From assembly GCA_047967505.1 (NCBI GenBank), contig CM106541.1: a stretch of DNA of 64,000 bases; one strand, 5' to 3'. The notes under the pieces are model-generated. The model ran no database searches and was not told the DNA's origin. It saw only the letters and a list, made by a program, of their open reading frames with translations. This document shows positions 13,058-24,563 of this stretch, piece by piece. The translations under genes and the position numbers were made by a program. This stretch comes from Dipteris shenzhenensis (taxonomy: Eukaryota; Polypodiophyta; Polypodiopsida; Gleicheniales). How positions within the stretch are numbered: position 1 is the first letter of the stretch; the number at the start of each line of letters is the position of its first letter.

Positions 13058-13720
13058 ATAGCCACAGGCCCAAGATCAAGGCACCAAGGAGACTGGAACA
13101 GTAAGACCCACCTCTAGACTCAGAGATAGAGAGTGATAGCCCCCCCTCCTCCCCCGAATGATCCGTGTCGAAGGGAGAATTTACCATTTTGGAGGCCAGA
13201 GAGGGAGCAAGGGGCAGGCCCGCAGATAGAGGGACAAAGGAAGGCACAAGAGGATCATGATGCAGATGCCGATGACTCAGAGAGCATGGAGGAGGAGCAC
13301 AAGGAAGAGCAACAGTGATGAAGGATAGACCATAGGACTAAGTCAAGAGTAGAGAATCAGCATTCACACCCACGGGGGAGAGGACACCCAACTCCAGATC
13401 CAAGGCAAAGAGGCCCTCCACATCAAGGGCAAAGAGGCCCTCCTCCAATAAGGTGATACAGATTCAAGCCAGGGACTGTGGCATTTCGAGAGAACAAAAA
13501 GTTTCAAAAATTCATCGATCATCCCAATGGCAAGTTGTGTGAGGTCATGCAGGACCTCAACGATAGCCCAATGTCTCGGTATTATAGGCATGGAGTTGTG
13601 GAGTCTCTATGGTGTATTTCTAGAGATGCCTTGCTTGCCATGCAGCATGCAACTGAGGCCTACCTAGTAGACCTCATGGATGACACCCAGCTGGCCTACA
13701 ATAGCTATGATACTATGGAG
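13058..13720 (+). pseudogene. Histone H3-like pseudogene, CENH3-like
   Basis: From 13457 the frame reads YRFKPGTVAFRE, matching the start of the H3 alpha-N helix (PGTVALRE in canonical H3), then KKFQK. From 13630 it reads DALLAMQHATEAYLVDLMDD, matching the end of alpha-2 in H3 (A-L-Q-E-A-x-E-A-Y-L-V-x-L-x-E-D). The stretch between is about eight residues longer than in canonical H3. A longer loop 1 and a divergent N-tail are known traits of centromeric H3. A +1 frameshift near 13452 separates the fold from a basic tail at 13378-13452 with two SRxKRPS-type repeats. Further upstream, ATAGCC at 13058 and the following bases resemble a decayed MARTK-type H3 start, which is speculative. After about 13720 the alpha-3 end is not recognisable. 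No intact protein can be made. Placement in the H3 family is fairly confident; CENH3 as opposed to another H3 variant is inference. Confidence 0.6.
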
Positions 13721-14085
13721 AGGACCGCGGATTGTGTGTCTGAGAACAAAAATAAAGCTACACTATGCCTAACCAAAAAAACAAGATCTATAGTAGGATG
13801 GATGGGCCTCATCTTCACCATCCGACTAAGGACCCTAAACTTCATGATACTCAGCTTTCCATCCAGCAATAATTGTCGATGGAAGACCAAAATGTGTTGA
13901 GCCACTCTATTGATGTAGTTGCCAATTGAAGCCATCCCCCCACCAAAAGACCCTCTGGTTCCACCCTTACAACCAACATATTCATCAACCCATAAGATAT
14001 CCTCCAACCAACATATCACATCAAAACCCGAAGATTATATAAATTAAGAAAACATCATTTTTTAAGAATTAATAAAATTAGGAAT
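13721..14085. other. No gene recognised
   Basis: The plus frame stays open to 13900 after the H3-like match but loses all likeness to H3. The rest is AT-rich with no motif. Confidence 0.5.
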
Positions 14086-14275
14086 TTCTCACAAAAGAAA
14101 AATAATCTATTAAAACAACCATTTAGACATAAAAGGAACCATGTGCATGATTAAACCCTAAATTTGACATCGTGCGATCGGGGGCTTTTGCATAAATATC
14201 ATGCATATGGTTCCTTATGTCTCAATGGCCTCCCAGAAATTATTGTTTTAACAAATTATTTTTCATCTATGAGAA
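14086..14275. repeat. Inverted repeat 1 (foldback)
   Basis: The left arm 14086-14151 pairs with the right arm 14196-14275, which is roughly 10-15 bases longer through indels. Shared blocks include AAAAATAAT, TTAAAACAA, GACATAA and GGAACCAT. The loop holds GTGCGATCGG, a motif related to one in the loop of the next palindrome. Transcribed RNA would fold into a long imperfect hairpin. No coding content. Confidence 0.65.
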
Positions 14276-14435
14276 AACCCTAAAACTAATTGTATTCCCT
14301 ATGGGCTGAATAAAAACCATAAACCTATTATTTTCCCTATGTTAGAAAACCATAACCCTAAGTTTTTCCACAAATGGAGTGGAAGGGGCAAGTTGGAGGG
14401 GGTTGTGGCGGTGGAGAGTCAAATTTTTTCAATTT

Positions 14436-14868
14436 CAACTGTAGGAATAAAAAATGGAATGTAGGGCACAAATCCCAACCAAATTTTTTGATTTTTAACC
14501 TAGGCTATCCTGCATGCATACGAGGCATGTACATTCATTTTCAGCCCAAAATATGCCCTTGAAGCATGATATCCGACATCATGCATCCAAGTCCCTATTT
14601 TTTAACCTTGTTTTTTCAAAAACGGAGCCATGATCGCACGACCGACATCATGCGTCCAGGGCCCTATTTTTTAACCCTGTTTTTTTTTTAAATAGAGCCC
14701 TTATTGCACAATGTTGGATATCATGCTTCAAGGGCATATTTTGGGCTGAAAATCCATGTACATGCCTAGTATGCATACAGGATAGCCTGGTTTTAAAATT
14801 AAAAAAAATGGTTTGGGTTTGTACCCTAAACCCTTAACCTTATCTTTTATTCCCTACCAGTTGAAGAC
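14436..14868. repeat. Inverted repeat 2 with ~135-bp arms
   Basis: The left arm 14436-14576 pairs with the right arm 14714-14868. Near-identical blocks are GGCTATCCTG, GCATGTACAT, TTTTCAGCCCAAAATATGCC and TTGAAGCATGATATCC. The centre is a direct duplication of a 69-bp unit (14575-14643 and 14644-14712) that begins GACATCATGC. This is typical of a foldback or MITE-like insertion. No transposase, and target-site duplications were not identified. Confidence 0.75.
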
Positions 14869-14939
14869 AAAGCAATAATTTTTGTTACTAAAATGGAGCC
14901 TAGAATTATACTGATGATTTTGAATCACATGATGAAGCT

Positions 14940-15995
14940 GGCAAACCTACATCCCTTTTGTGGTTGGTCTTGAACTTCATGTTGGCTTGAGGTTCCTTCT
15001 TCTTCATCTCTCTCCCTGAACAATTCCCTCTGCAAATTTATGAACTCCTCATCAAACATGTCGTACTCTAGTGCGGTACCCTTGATTGCCTTTTGTGTTC
15101 ATTGGATTGCCTCCAAATCGGTGAGGCTCGAGTCATCGAAGCGTGCAATCTCATCGATTGCTAGATTGGCGGGAGCATCAAAGTCAATGACATCATCAAA
15201 GGTGTCATTCAAGAGCCGACATAGCACCTCATCCTATCGGAGACCGTTTTCTTCCATCACTTCCAATAGGTAAGGTACTCCTCTTGGAGACCGATTTCTT
15301 CCATCACTTCCAATAGAGCAAGGTATTCCTCACCCTCAATCTTGATTGGATCAATCGAAGCGAGGTGTGGTTTGGTTGCTACCTCATCTAGATTATAGGT
15401 GCAGGATGGATATGCATGAGTTGGATATGATGATAAGATGACCTCCGCTTTCAACTTTCTCCTCAACTAGGTTAATAGTATGCTCCTTAGGATCCAGGTC
15501 TAGGTTTATGTCATCTCCTCCACCACTTATTGATGGACCTGCTCCACCACTTGCGCATGCAGAAGGACCCTCTGGCTGCTCCCCAACATCCTCCATCAAA
15601 CTTGCTAGTTGCAAGGAGAATGGTAAGGGTTGCATCTCTCTTGATCAAATGAATTTGGGAAGATGAATCATCCCTGACAGGAATAGCATACTCAGGAGAG
15701 AGATAGGGACATTATCCATGGCTCTACCTAGTGTCTTCTTGAAGTTAGCACTCTGGCCAAAAGAGCTCAAAATATCCAATGAAACTCATTGGTGAGGGGA
15801 GTTAGCAATCGCAACAGATTGCCCATGGATAAGTCTCAAAAAAATGAAGAGAGGGATTATCAGCAAGAAGGAGAGCTCTCAAGTGAGAGGCTCAAGATGG
15901 AATGCCTTGTAGAAGATATAATAAACCTGGTCTGCAGAGGCATCAGTGGATGAAATCCACTGGTCAAAAGCCTCTCTAGGGGAAGCCATGATGAG
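14940..15995 (-). pseudogene. Decayed minus-strand coding block, unknown
   Basis: Reading the minus strand from 15995 gives a run starting MASPREAFDQW, then hydrophobic and acidic stretches (15393-15635 and 15257-15466), then an acidic C-terminal run near 15230-14940 containing DDVIDFDAP and QRELFRERDEEE. Stops and shifts break it at least four times. A local 46-bp tandem duplication near 15238-15330 accounts for one disruption. The acidic, Asp/Glu-rich composition is unlike the flanking DNA, which supports former coding sequence, but I do not recognise the family. It could be a host gene fragment or an uncommon transposon ORF. Confidence 0.35.
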
Positions 15996-16169
15996 TGCTA
16001 GAGGATGCTTGGGAAGATGAAAGAGGAGAATATGGAATGCAAGGTTACTCAAGAGTGGGAAACAAAAAATGTGAATATGACCTTAGAAGTGTACTTTATA
16101 AAATTGGCATTGCCCTAAAAAATGCTTTTAATTACAATTTTTTTATATTTATTGTTTTTACTTTGGAAA

Positions 16170-16172
<3 letters not shown>

Positions 16173-16227
<55 letters not shown>

Positions 16228-16242
16228 GTGTGTGTGTGTGTG
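16173..16242. repeat. (CT)n(TG)n microsatellite
   Basis: About 53 bp of pure CT dinucleotide followed by a short TG run. The open frames across it are low-complexity Ser-Leu or Arg-Glu products and are not genes. Confidence 0.95.
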
Positions 16243-16442
16243 GAAAGTTTCGGCCCCCAGAGGACGATAATATATTCTTCTTCTTCTTTTCTCTCATAGA
16301 CCCGCAAGGTCTTTTGAGGACGTTAATATATCTTTCTTTCTTTCCCTCCCTTTGTGTTCCTCATTGCTATCTTTCTATCTCTCTTGCTCCCCCTCTCTCC
16401 CTCGTTCTCTCTCTCTCTATCTCTTTCCCTCCCTTTGTGCCC

Positions 16443-16444
<2 letters not shown>

Positions 16445-16508
<64 letters not shown>
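16445..16508. repeat. (CT)n microsatellite
   Basis: About 64 bp of uninterrupted CT repeat, preceded by a looser pyrimidine-rich tract from 16300. Second of several in this region. Confidence 0.95.
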
Positions 16509-16512
<4 letters not shown>

Positions 16513-17775
16513 GACATGTTCTTGTTGTCCATCCATTGTCAAATAGCTCAAACAACCAATTCAATTCTAAGCTCAACCTAGCATTTCTTCCACCAAGAGT
16601 TGGCTTCATAGCACATCATTAAACATTCTATTTCTATATGATTCAAAGTATCTCCATGCTTGGTAGTGGCCATTCTAGACTATGAAAAGAAGGCAAGGAA
16701 AGAGATGCTAATCTACCATATTGTCCTTCTTCATCTGGCACAATGAACATTGAGTCATAGAAGAAGATCCTGTACTTTTTAATTCTGATGGTGTGCAACT
16801 TTCAGATAAAGACTCTTGATCTCAACATGGAGGACATGCAACACCCCAGTTACGCATGTTACAAGCTCCCACTCTTTGTAAAAAGATGGATATAAATATG
16901 TAAAACAAATACAAGGCATAAGAAAGTTGTGTCAAAGCCCAAATAAATGCAAATACTCTAAAATGCAAATGAATTACTAGTACACTTTGAAAAACTTACA
17001 ATTTGGCCTAAGATATAAAAGTCTTGCATTCGGATGCATGTATATGTTTGCATGGGTAAAGACATGCTGAATATATACCTGTGTCACTGTGTTATTGCTA
17101 GGAAAAATTTCAAAATCTATAATCTTTCCCCTCCAATGTTTGGAGATGTCCATTGCATCCTTCTGATCCACTTTGTAGCACCCATGATTAGTGGGATGCA
17201 TTGTGATTTAAGAATATTTCCTGTAGAGCTGAGGAATCCATTCCGCATGCTCATCCTTAACATTCTTCAATACAACAAACTGTAAACTACTTCTATATCT
17301 ATCATTTTCTACTTCCATAGTTTCTGCTCTTGTACTATATCATTAAAATTAGCTCTTTCTACCTCTTTCTACTTCCATAGACCCTCAAAATTTATGTCTT
17401 CTCTTCTCTCTTTCTCTATCCCTCTCTTTCTCTTTCTCTTTCTCTTTATCTTTCTTAACAAGTCTCCCTCTCTCTTTCTCTGCAAGTCTCTCTCTCTCCC
17501 CTTTAACTAAACCTCTCACACAAACCAACAAAAAATTATTTCAAAAAACATAGAATACTTATCTCTCTCTCTTAGTTTATCTTCCAAGGTACCCCTCACA
17601 CAAACAAACAGCAAATTATTTTAAAATGCTTAGTTTAAGATATGCTCTCTTCTACTCTATTTTTCCACAAACAAAGAAAACATTAACAAGATCATATCAC
17701 TCTCTCTCTCCCTCCCAAAACTCTTTGATTAGGATCTCTTTTTCTTCCTTCTTTCTCAAATACTTCTAAAACCTA
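16509..17775. other. Intergenic, pyrimidine-rich, no gene recognised
   Basis: No coding likeness. From about 17330 the sequence becomes rich in short CTTT and CTCT runs and shades into the minisatellite that follows. Confidence 0.55.
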
Positions 17776-17862
17776 GTAGTTTGAAATACAATCTCTCTCT
17801 CTCTCCCTCAATCATCCCCTCAAATGGAAGAAAAAATAGCAGTTTAAAATATAATCTCTCTC

Positions 17863-17904
<42 letters not shown>

Positions 17905-17993
17905 CCTATACTAGCGAAGAAACAAATGACTATTTTATGTCTCTCTCCCTCACTCATTCCCTCAAACAAATAAAAAACATAGCAGTTTCAAAT

Positions 17994-18039
<46 letters not shown>

Positions 18040-18155
18040 GATCTATCTATCTATCTATCTATCCCTCCTACACTAATGAAGAAAAAAACGACTACTTTTT
18101 GTCTCTCTCCCTCACTCATCCCCTAAAATAGAAAAAACATAGCAGTTCAAAATAA

Positions 18156-18200
<45 letters not shown>

Positions 18201-18215
18201 CCAGTGAAGAAATAA
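17776..18215. repeat. CT-bearing minisatellite, four units
   Basis: Units start with a TAGCAGTTT-like sequence at about 17776, 17837, 17980 and 18140. Each carries a (CT)n tract of differing length, followed in the later units by GAAGAAA and CTCACTCATCCC blocks. The third unit also gained a (CTAT)n run (18028-18062). The unit grows from about 60 to 160 bp mainly through CT expansion. Confidence 0.8.
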
Positions 18216-18390
18216 ATGTTGAAAATAGTCTTATAGTTTTAAATATCATCTACCTCAATCTCTCCCTCTTCCCTATCTTTTGTAACAAACATATAAACAA
18301 AGTGTGATACAAAAATGGATCTACTTAATACAGATAAAACTTTCAAGGAGAAATCACTTCATTACCTAGCAATTATGTGTTCCTTCTTCT

Positions 18391-18590
18391 GGAGTTGACT
18401 CTTTATACTCCAAATAGGTAGAGAAGAGCCAAAAATGATTAAACACCCGTTTTTCTCACTCCCTCCAAGCAGATTTAGGTTACAACTTCAGGAGTGGACT
18501 CTCTATACTCCAAGAAGGTAGGGAAAGAATCAAAAATGAGAGAACACCCATCTTTCTCACTCCTTCCAAGTAGATTTAGGTTGCAACTTT
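18391..18590. repeat. Two-copy 100-bp tandem repeat
   Basis: Units at 18391-18490 and 18491-18590 begin GGAGTTGACT and GGAGTGGACT. Both contain CTCACTCC and AGATTTAGGTT blocks; roughly 85-90% alike by eye. Confidence 0.8.
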
Positions 18591-18599
18591 GGTTTCTAA

Positions 18600-19611
18600 G
18601 AGAGAGTGAAATAAGTAGAGAATGAATAGAATAGAAGAGGGATGAACAAAGCTTGGCCAGAAGTTTCTTTGAGAGATTTTTGAATGTGGAAGAAAAATGT
18701 GAGCAAAGAGGAGATAGAATGACTAATCAAGAGTGGAATGAAGATATTTAAAACCAGCTGCTAGAAAGTGGCAGGAATGAATGTTTGAAACGTTTTGGAA
18801 GAGAGAGAATAGGGAGAGAGTTGGCTAAGAAGTCAAAGTTTGGTCCAAATGGTTGAACCAAATGGAAAATGTGAGCATAGTTCTAGCTAGGGGATAGTCT
18901 GCCATGGGACAAAAACAAGGAGGCTTAACATGGTCAGGGCAGGCTTGCCAAAGATAATGTTTTATTGTGAAGCACCAATGACATTTTTTGGGGTATTTTG
19001 AAAAAAAAACTAATATTTCCCCTAGATTTGGGAAGCCTCTAAGAAGTCCACATGGCATAATCTCCTTCATGGATACCATATTCCCATATCCAAGCCTCTT
19101 ATATTTTCATAATTCTCCAAATTTGTAACTTCCCTTTTTTAGTCTATTTTTTTTGTAAGGAAGGTTACAAATCTTTCAATCTACAGCAGAAACACCCAAA
19201 ATGCTAGTGGGATGTCCGATTATACTTTGGTTTTTTATCCTTCAACTAGGGTTAAAGATTCAAAAACATTTACAATCGACCTCATATTTTTTCCAACTTA
19301 TATCTCTAGGTACAAAGAAGATTGTAAGGAACTAATGAATAAAGGGCAAGCCAAATACCTGCCCTTGGCTATGGTTTTAGTGACAATAATCAAGCTTGGT
19401 AGCTCAATGCACCCGACTAACATACCGTGACAGAAGTTCATTTTTTCATGAATACGATTTTCTTACATTAACAAGGCAAATACATTTTCCATATCAAACA
19501 TAGAATTTCTTTTTGTCTTTTGAATAATGTTAATTATGTGCTACTATTTATTATGAGTGTATTACTCACATGACTCTCTTCATTTACAACATTAAAGCGA
19601 GAGTTGTTCAC
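18600..19611. other. Intergenic, no gene recognised
   Basis: Short frames on both strands without motifs. It leads into the left repeat of the Helitron. Confidence 0.55.
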
Positions 19612-19733
19612 ATGCAACTATCAATACATGTTTAAAGACAACACAAAACCTATGCTATTTTAAATTACAATATGAACACTTGACAATGGGAACTAAACCT
19701 ATACATAAACAAATCAGTATGAGATTCTATGTG
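19612..19733. repeat. Left ~120-bp direct repeat of the Helitron
   Basis: Shares long blocks with 26973-27086 in the same orientation, including GCTATTTTAAATTACAATAT, CAATGGGAACTAAAC and a shorter ACAAATCA motif. The ACAAATCAGTATAACAT-type motif also recurs at 21274 and 21846. Confidence 0.8.
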
Positions 19734-21441
19734 GCAAAAGTTATAAGTGGTGTTTTATGGAAAATTTAAAAGACTGATTTTTTCTACTATTCTTACAACT
19801 ACTTCATTCTTACAGATCTTAAAAAATCATAAATGATATGCACTAATAATATATTTTTTATTGCCCTCCCCTACATCTTAAGGTGTGGATAGATTCTCCA
19901 ACATTGTTCAAATAGTTCAGAATTTACAATTACGAGACAAATTTCCCAGCATTCTTCAAATACTCATCCCATATTAATCTGATATATGAGAAATCATTGA
20001 TCTTATAGCATACACTATGTGAACATGTACTAGACTGCGTGTGAATAACTTTCGACGAAAAGATAACTCGTACTTATCATTGAAGAGTATAGAATTTTAC
20101 AATGTACTCAACAAACTCATCCAACCACACATACATCTACATATTCTGCCACCTTCATTACATTAACATCTCCCTACCCAAAACTAATCATAACCTCCTC
20201 CTAAGTGACTTCACTGCAACTCCTCTTGGTTGCTACACTGTATATACATACATTGTATAAAATTAACTATCATTTTCATTTTTAAATTTAAGTACCCCAT
20301 GAACTACAATAACTAAACAATGTGAACATATTTTCACAACTTAATCTATTTATTTTACAAATGTACTCTTCCACCAATCTTTCAAGATCCACACAGATGT
20401 TCATACAAACACATTCTTCCACTAATGTATCAAGATCCATGTAGACGTTTCAACTGAAATCATGGGCATCTGAAGAAATAGGTGTCGACCCAAAATTCCT
20501 TGAATTGTATCTACAAAATAGGTGCATTTTCCTGTGCATATCTATATGTTGGAATTCCATATCACACCAAAAGCATTAAGGAAAACAGTGTACTTACAAT
20601 GTATGAAGTTTTCACAAATGCTTAAATTTGAACAGACAGAACGGGGTCGACAGTTCTTCAAATCTAAGCTCTTTCAAGAACTTTACCTGAAATTCAGTAG
20701 CATTCCACAATACCTAGAAGAAATGTTAGATAATAACCATCACTATTTCATCGAAGACTTGTTCTTATGACATGTTTTCTTCCCTACATTCAACTTCCAC
20801 GTCTAAAACACATCATTCACAAATAGAAATTAACAACAACCCTTCTAAAACAGCACAACTCACATAAGAGCCATAGAAGCTGGGATTCGTCAAATCACCT
20901 TGAAATGTTAATTTTTAAATGCAAATTGAGACCATAAGATGAGAAAATAGTCATTGGACAGAAGACATGATTACTACGTTGGAGGAGGTCATTATAGAAA
21001 ATGCATTCGTTTCTACAAATGAGGCAATGTTCATATTAAACGAGAAATTTCCAACAACATTAAGTCACACTGACACTACCAGACGTAAAATGTCAAACAT
21101 TTTTAAAAAAAGATAGCCACAATAATAGCATACAAAAACGGCTGCAAAAATGAAGACACAACCAACACGAACAGATACAGCAGCACAAAAGCACATCGAT
21201 GGTAACTGTTCTAGAAGGAAACCCAAACACAAAAGCGGCGACAATGAAATGAAAAAGAAAATGAGCACGCATAACAAATCAGTATAACATCGCAAAAATA
21301 TTCAGCAGTGTTTGGAACTCCTTCAAATTTTGTAAAAAAATATAGTAGCACAATTCAAGACACTCCAATGTACAAATGCTTATCTTGCAAGTGTCTTCTA
21401 TTTAAAAAACAAACGACATATGTAAAGGAAAGCACACACAC

Positions 21442-21783
21442 TTGGATAATCATCAAAAGATAGCACAATTTTTCTTTCGAAGCGCAAAAACAACATTTTT
21501 TAGAGAATGTAAGGCCGCCATAAAAGAAAACATCCCAAAGTACTTCGTTCCCCAACAAATTCAGTGGAATGCCGAATTGTCAAATGTGGCAATTCTCAAT
21601 GACATTGAAGAACGATGGGTCACTCCAAGAATAGCATTTACTCAAATAACAGAATTGTCACATGGTGGACAGTATGGGGTACAACGCAGCATCGTGAACG
21701 CCATGGCTAACTCAAGTAAAGTGCAACACATCTTACCGCAATTTATTAACAATGAATCATCAATAAACCTTGGAATTTATTAA
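21442..21783 (+). pseudogene. Helitron DUF6570-like region, copy 1
   Basis: A 113-codon open frame. After an N-terminal run with a single Cys, its second half reads LNDIEERWVTPRIAFTQI, then an L-S-H-G-G-Q-Y-G segment and VQHILPQF. The L-N-x2-E-E-R-x3-P-R-I-A-F core followed by a G-Q-x-G and a L-P pair is the hallmark of the DUF6570 domain that precedes the Rep domain in Helitron proteins. The rest of the N-terminus upstream (20522-21440) is not recognisable. The frame ends at a stop shortly before the tandem copy begins, so it cannot run into the Rep region. Confidence 0.7.
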
Positions 21784-22044
21784 CAATCAATCATCGATAA
21801 ACCTTGGAATTTTTTTAAAAACTACAATATAAGACAACGTACATAACAAATCAGTATAACATCGCAAAAATATTCAGCGGTGTTTGGAACTCCTTCAAAT
21901 TTTGTAAAAAAATATAGTAGCATAATTCAAGACACTCCAATGTATAAATGCTTATCTTGCGAGTGTCTTCAATTTAGAAAACAAATGACATATGTAAAGG
22001 AAAGCACACACACTTGGATAATCATCAAAAGATAGCACAATTTT

Positions 22045-22353
22045 TCTTTCGAAGCGAAAAAACATTTTTGTAGAGAATGTAAGACCGCCATAAAAGAAAA
22101 CATCCCAAAGTACTTCGTTCCCCAACAAATTCATTGGAATGCCGAATTGTCAAATGTGGCAATTCTCAATGACATTGAAGAACAATGGGTCACTCCAAGA
22201 ATAGCATTTACTCAAATAACAGAATTGTCACATGGTGGACACTATGGGGTACAAGGCAGCATCGTGAACGTCATGGCTGACTCAAGTAAAGTGCAACACA
22301 TCTTACCGCAATTTATTAACAATGAATCATCAATAAACCTTGGAATTTATTAA
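22045..22353 (+). pseudogene. Helitron DUF6570-like region, copy 2
   Basis: Second copy of the segment at 21442-21783, with the same core from 22147 (SNVAILNDIEEQWVTPRIAF). Small deletions near 22065 put the first third in another frame. The substitutions include a change from Arg to Gln in the E-E-R core. It ends at the same relative stop as copy 1. It carries no independent function. Confidence 0.7.
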
Positions 22354-22827
22354 CAATCAATCATCGATAAACCTTGGAATTTTTTTAAAAACTACAATAT
22401 AAGACAACGTACATGCTCGAGAAAGTTCGTACAACTATCCTCATTTGATTGTTACATACGCTTATTGAAACGCCACTTTACAAATCTAACAATATTAAAG
22501 TCAACAAAGAATGGACCAAGCATTTGCAACAAATACAATATTTAGAACAGAACATAGAAGGAGACAATGATTAATGATTTGATACAAATAACACTGAGGA
22601 GACTTAAACATACACTTTAATACACAACCTGATTATAGCTGAACAAGTCATAGATTACAAAATTGATATCAAAAAGTCAATTAAGGTCCTCATCAATCAA
22701 GTAATGCAATCCATTCAGGTGCAATAACGCAAAGGTACTCTGTAGAATAGAATAATACATGCAAAAGAGGTTACAAACGATACCAACATCGAAGCCATTC
22801 TAAAGTCTAGAATCGGGTCCACAGACT

Positions 22828-23486
22828 TTGAAAACCTGCGCACTTCCCCAGAACACAAAGGGAAACTCAAGAAAGATGCATTCGCGAGTGACGATGATGA
22901 GGCAGTTAGGGACTCCGACCCGGTTCATCACACTATCATGTGCAGAGACACTATGGGAACCTTTAACAAAATGTTTGCACACTAAATACTCAATAACAAC
23001 AAAGATCGCATGGTACAAGAATGCACCAGCGCTGAAACAAGAGAATTAATAAGACACAATTCAACAATTTGTGTGAAGTATTACACTCACAAACTCCAAC
23101 GATTCCTCAATCTAAAAATGAAGGACGAAGAAATACTTGAAAATGTACTCGATTACTTCTTTATCATAGAATTCCAAAGCAAAGGAAGCCAACATGAACA
23201 TGGGATTATGTGGATAGAAGATGTGACAACCTATGGTGTTCATAATAATAGCAATATTACATCTTTTGTTGATAAGTACATAACATGTGACAAGAACCTG
23301 TTAACACTAGATATCAAGGACATCCAAACACATAGACATACGTCTACATGCCACAAGAAGAGAAGTACCATCTGCAGATTCCACTACCTCAAACCTCCAC
23401 TACATGAAACTCTGATTCTAACACGTCTACAAGATAATGATCTTCGCAAATATACACAACAATTGCTATACATCTACACAACATAG
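22828..23486 (+). pseudogene. Helitron Rep (Helitron_like_N) region
   Basis: Rep proteins of Helitrons nick and join single strands in rolling-circle transposition. Here 22880-22990 gives MMRQLGTPTRFITLSCAETL, the conserved start of the domain. A frameshift near 23000 leads to 23010-23486. In that frame come CVKYYTHKLQRFLN, then FFIIEFQSKGSQHEHGIMWI, which keeps the two metal-binding histidines of the HUH motif as H-x-H. FVDKYITC and a HxHT-x-C-x-K-K-R element follow, then CRFHYLKPPLHET. The order and spacing match the family well. The downstream tyrosine motif region is in the decayed linker. The shift and later stops make it inactive. Confidence 0.8.
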
Positions 23487-24540
23487 AAGTCGAAACAAAT
23501 ATGACGTTTATCGAGTGGATTGGCAATATCAGAATAGAAATATCAACATACACTCTAGCACTATGATCACAAATAGGGAAGCCAAAGAGAGAGCCGAAGG
23601 GCATTTTCATAAACGCTTTTAACCCAAACATAAGCTTCTTATGATAATCGAATATGGGCATACAGTATATTATAGACCCATACTCAGCCACAACATACTG
23701 CACATCATATATCACCAAAATGGATGATACAATAACAAACAGTCTCTAACAGACAATTAAAACTTATATATAGGACAATAATACTACATATGGTAGACTT
23801 TGGACAATGGGAAATGCATTTTTACATGCACCATAGATGAGTGCACAATTAGAATCTTTCATTAATTTGTCTTTGCCATTACATAGAACAACAAGGAGCT
23901 TCTATTTTATAAACACAAACAAACAAGAAAATAGAGCACTCATCCTTAAATGAAAACACCAACTCCAACACCTCCCCAGTGAGTCCACCGACATAACGTG
24001 TGAAACTATCATCAATAAATACACAAGAAGAAAAGACATGGACAAAGTTTGCCTTGCAACATTTGCAGCATAATATAACTACAACAATGGTAGCAATAAA
24101 AAGAGACAAACATCAAGAATTGTAAGATTTATCAAGTTCAACCTGGCAAAAGACCCAGATAATTACTATCGTGATTAGGTATTCCTATACTACCCTTTCA
24201 AAGATGATGAAGATCATGAACTATCAATACATGGATCTTGGCAAGAAGCTTACAATTCTTGACGTGACATTATACTACGAAATAGAGCTTGTATACACAC
24301 AATGACAACAATGAACAAAAAGCACAAGAACATGATATCCAATGCATCAATAACAATGATATTAGCACCGCTGAAAACAATGATTTTGAAGAAAATAACT
24401 TTCCCACATACGACATTGCATTTGACATGAGAAGCATAAATTAAAAAATGATGAACAATAAATTCATATTCCTATCAAAAAGCAAATCCTCATGCATAAC
24501 CACAAATATGTCAAAATGATTCGATCTCTAAACATCGAAC
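23487..24540 (+). pseudogene. Helitron linker between Rep and helicase
   Basis: Interrupted plus-strand frames continue the RepHel protein. At 23500-23720 come a W-I-G-N-I-R segment, a run with N-P-N-I-S-F-L and a DPYSATTYCTSYITKMD segment, the region that normally ends the Rep part. At 23865-24290 come RSFYFINTNKQENRA, a CLATFAAYYNYN segment, and VRFIKFNLAKDPDNYYRD followed by LYYPF and W-Q-E-A-Y. These are recognisable Helitron inter-domain blocks. Several stops, including TAG codons in the SFL-SNM and YYRD-VFLYY joins, interrupt it. Confidence 0.65.
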
Positions 24541-24563
24541 AGAGATAACTATTCGACGATGTC

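Larger units (their letters stand above)
21271..22412. repeat. Tandem duplication of ~570 bp inside the Helitron
   Basis: Copy 1 starts at 21271 and copy 2 at 21843, with a period of 570-572 bp. Most positions are identical. Differences are point changes (for example ACAGTATG against ACACTATG) and short deletions around 22065. Both copies carry the same DUF6570-like coding segment, so this is an internal duplication and not two independent elements. Confidence 0.9.

Noticed and set aside
16122-16609. Open frames of up to 130 codons across the CT tracts on both strands
   Set aside because: They encode only Ser-Leu or Arg-Glu repeats from the microsatellite and have no flanking coding signal.
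17776-18215. Regular repeat with spacers suggesting a CRISPR-like array
   Set aside because: Unit length varies through CT expansion, the spacers are themselves repeats, and the setting is a plant nuclear genome.
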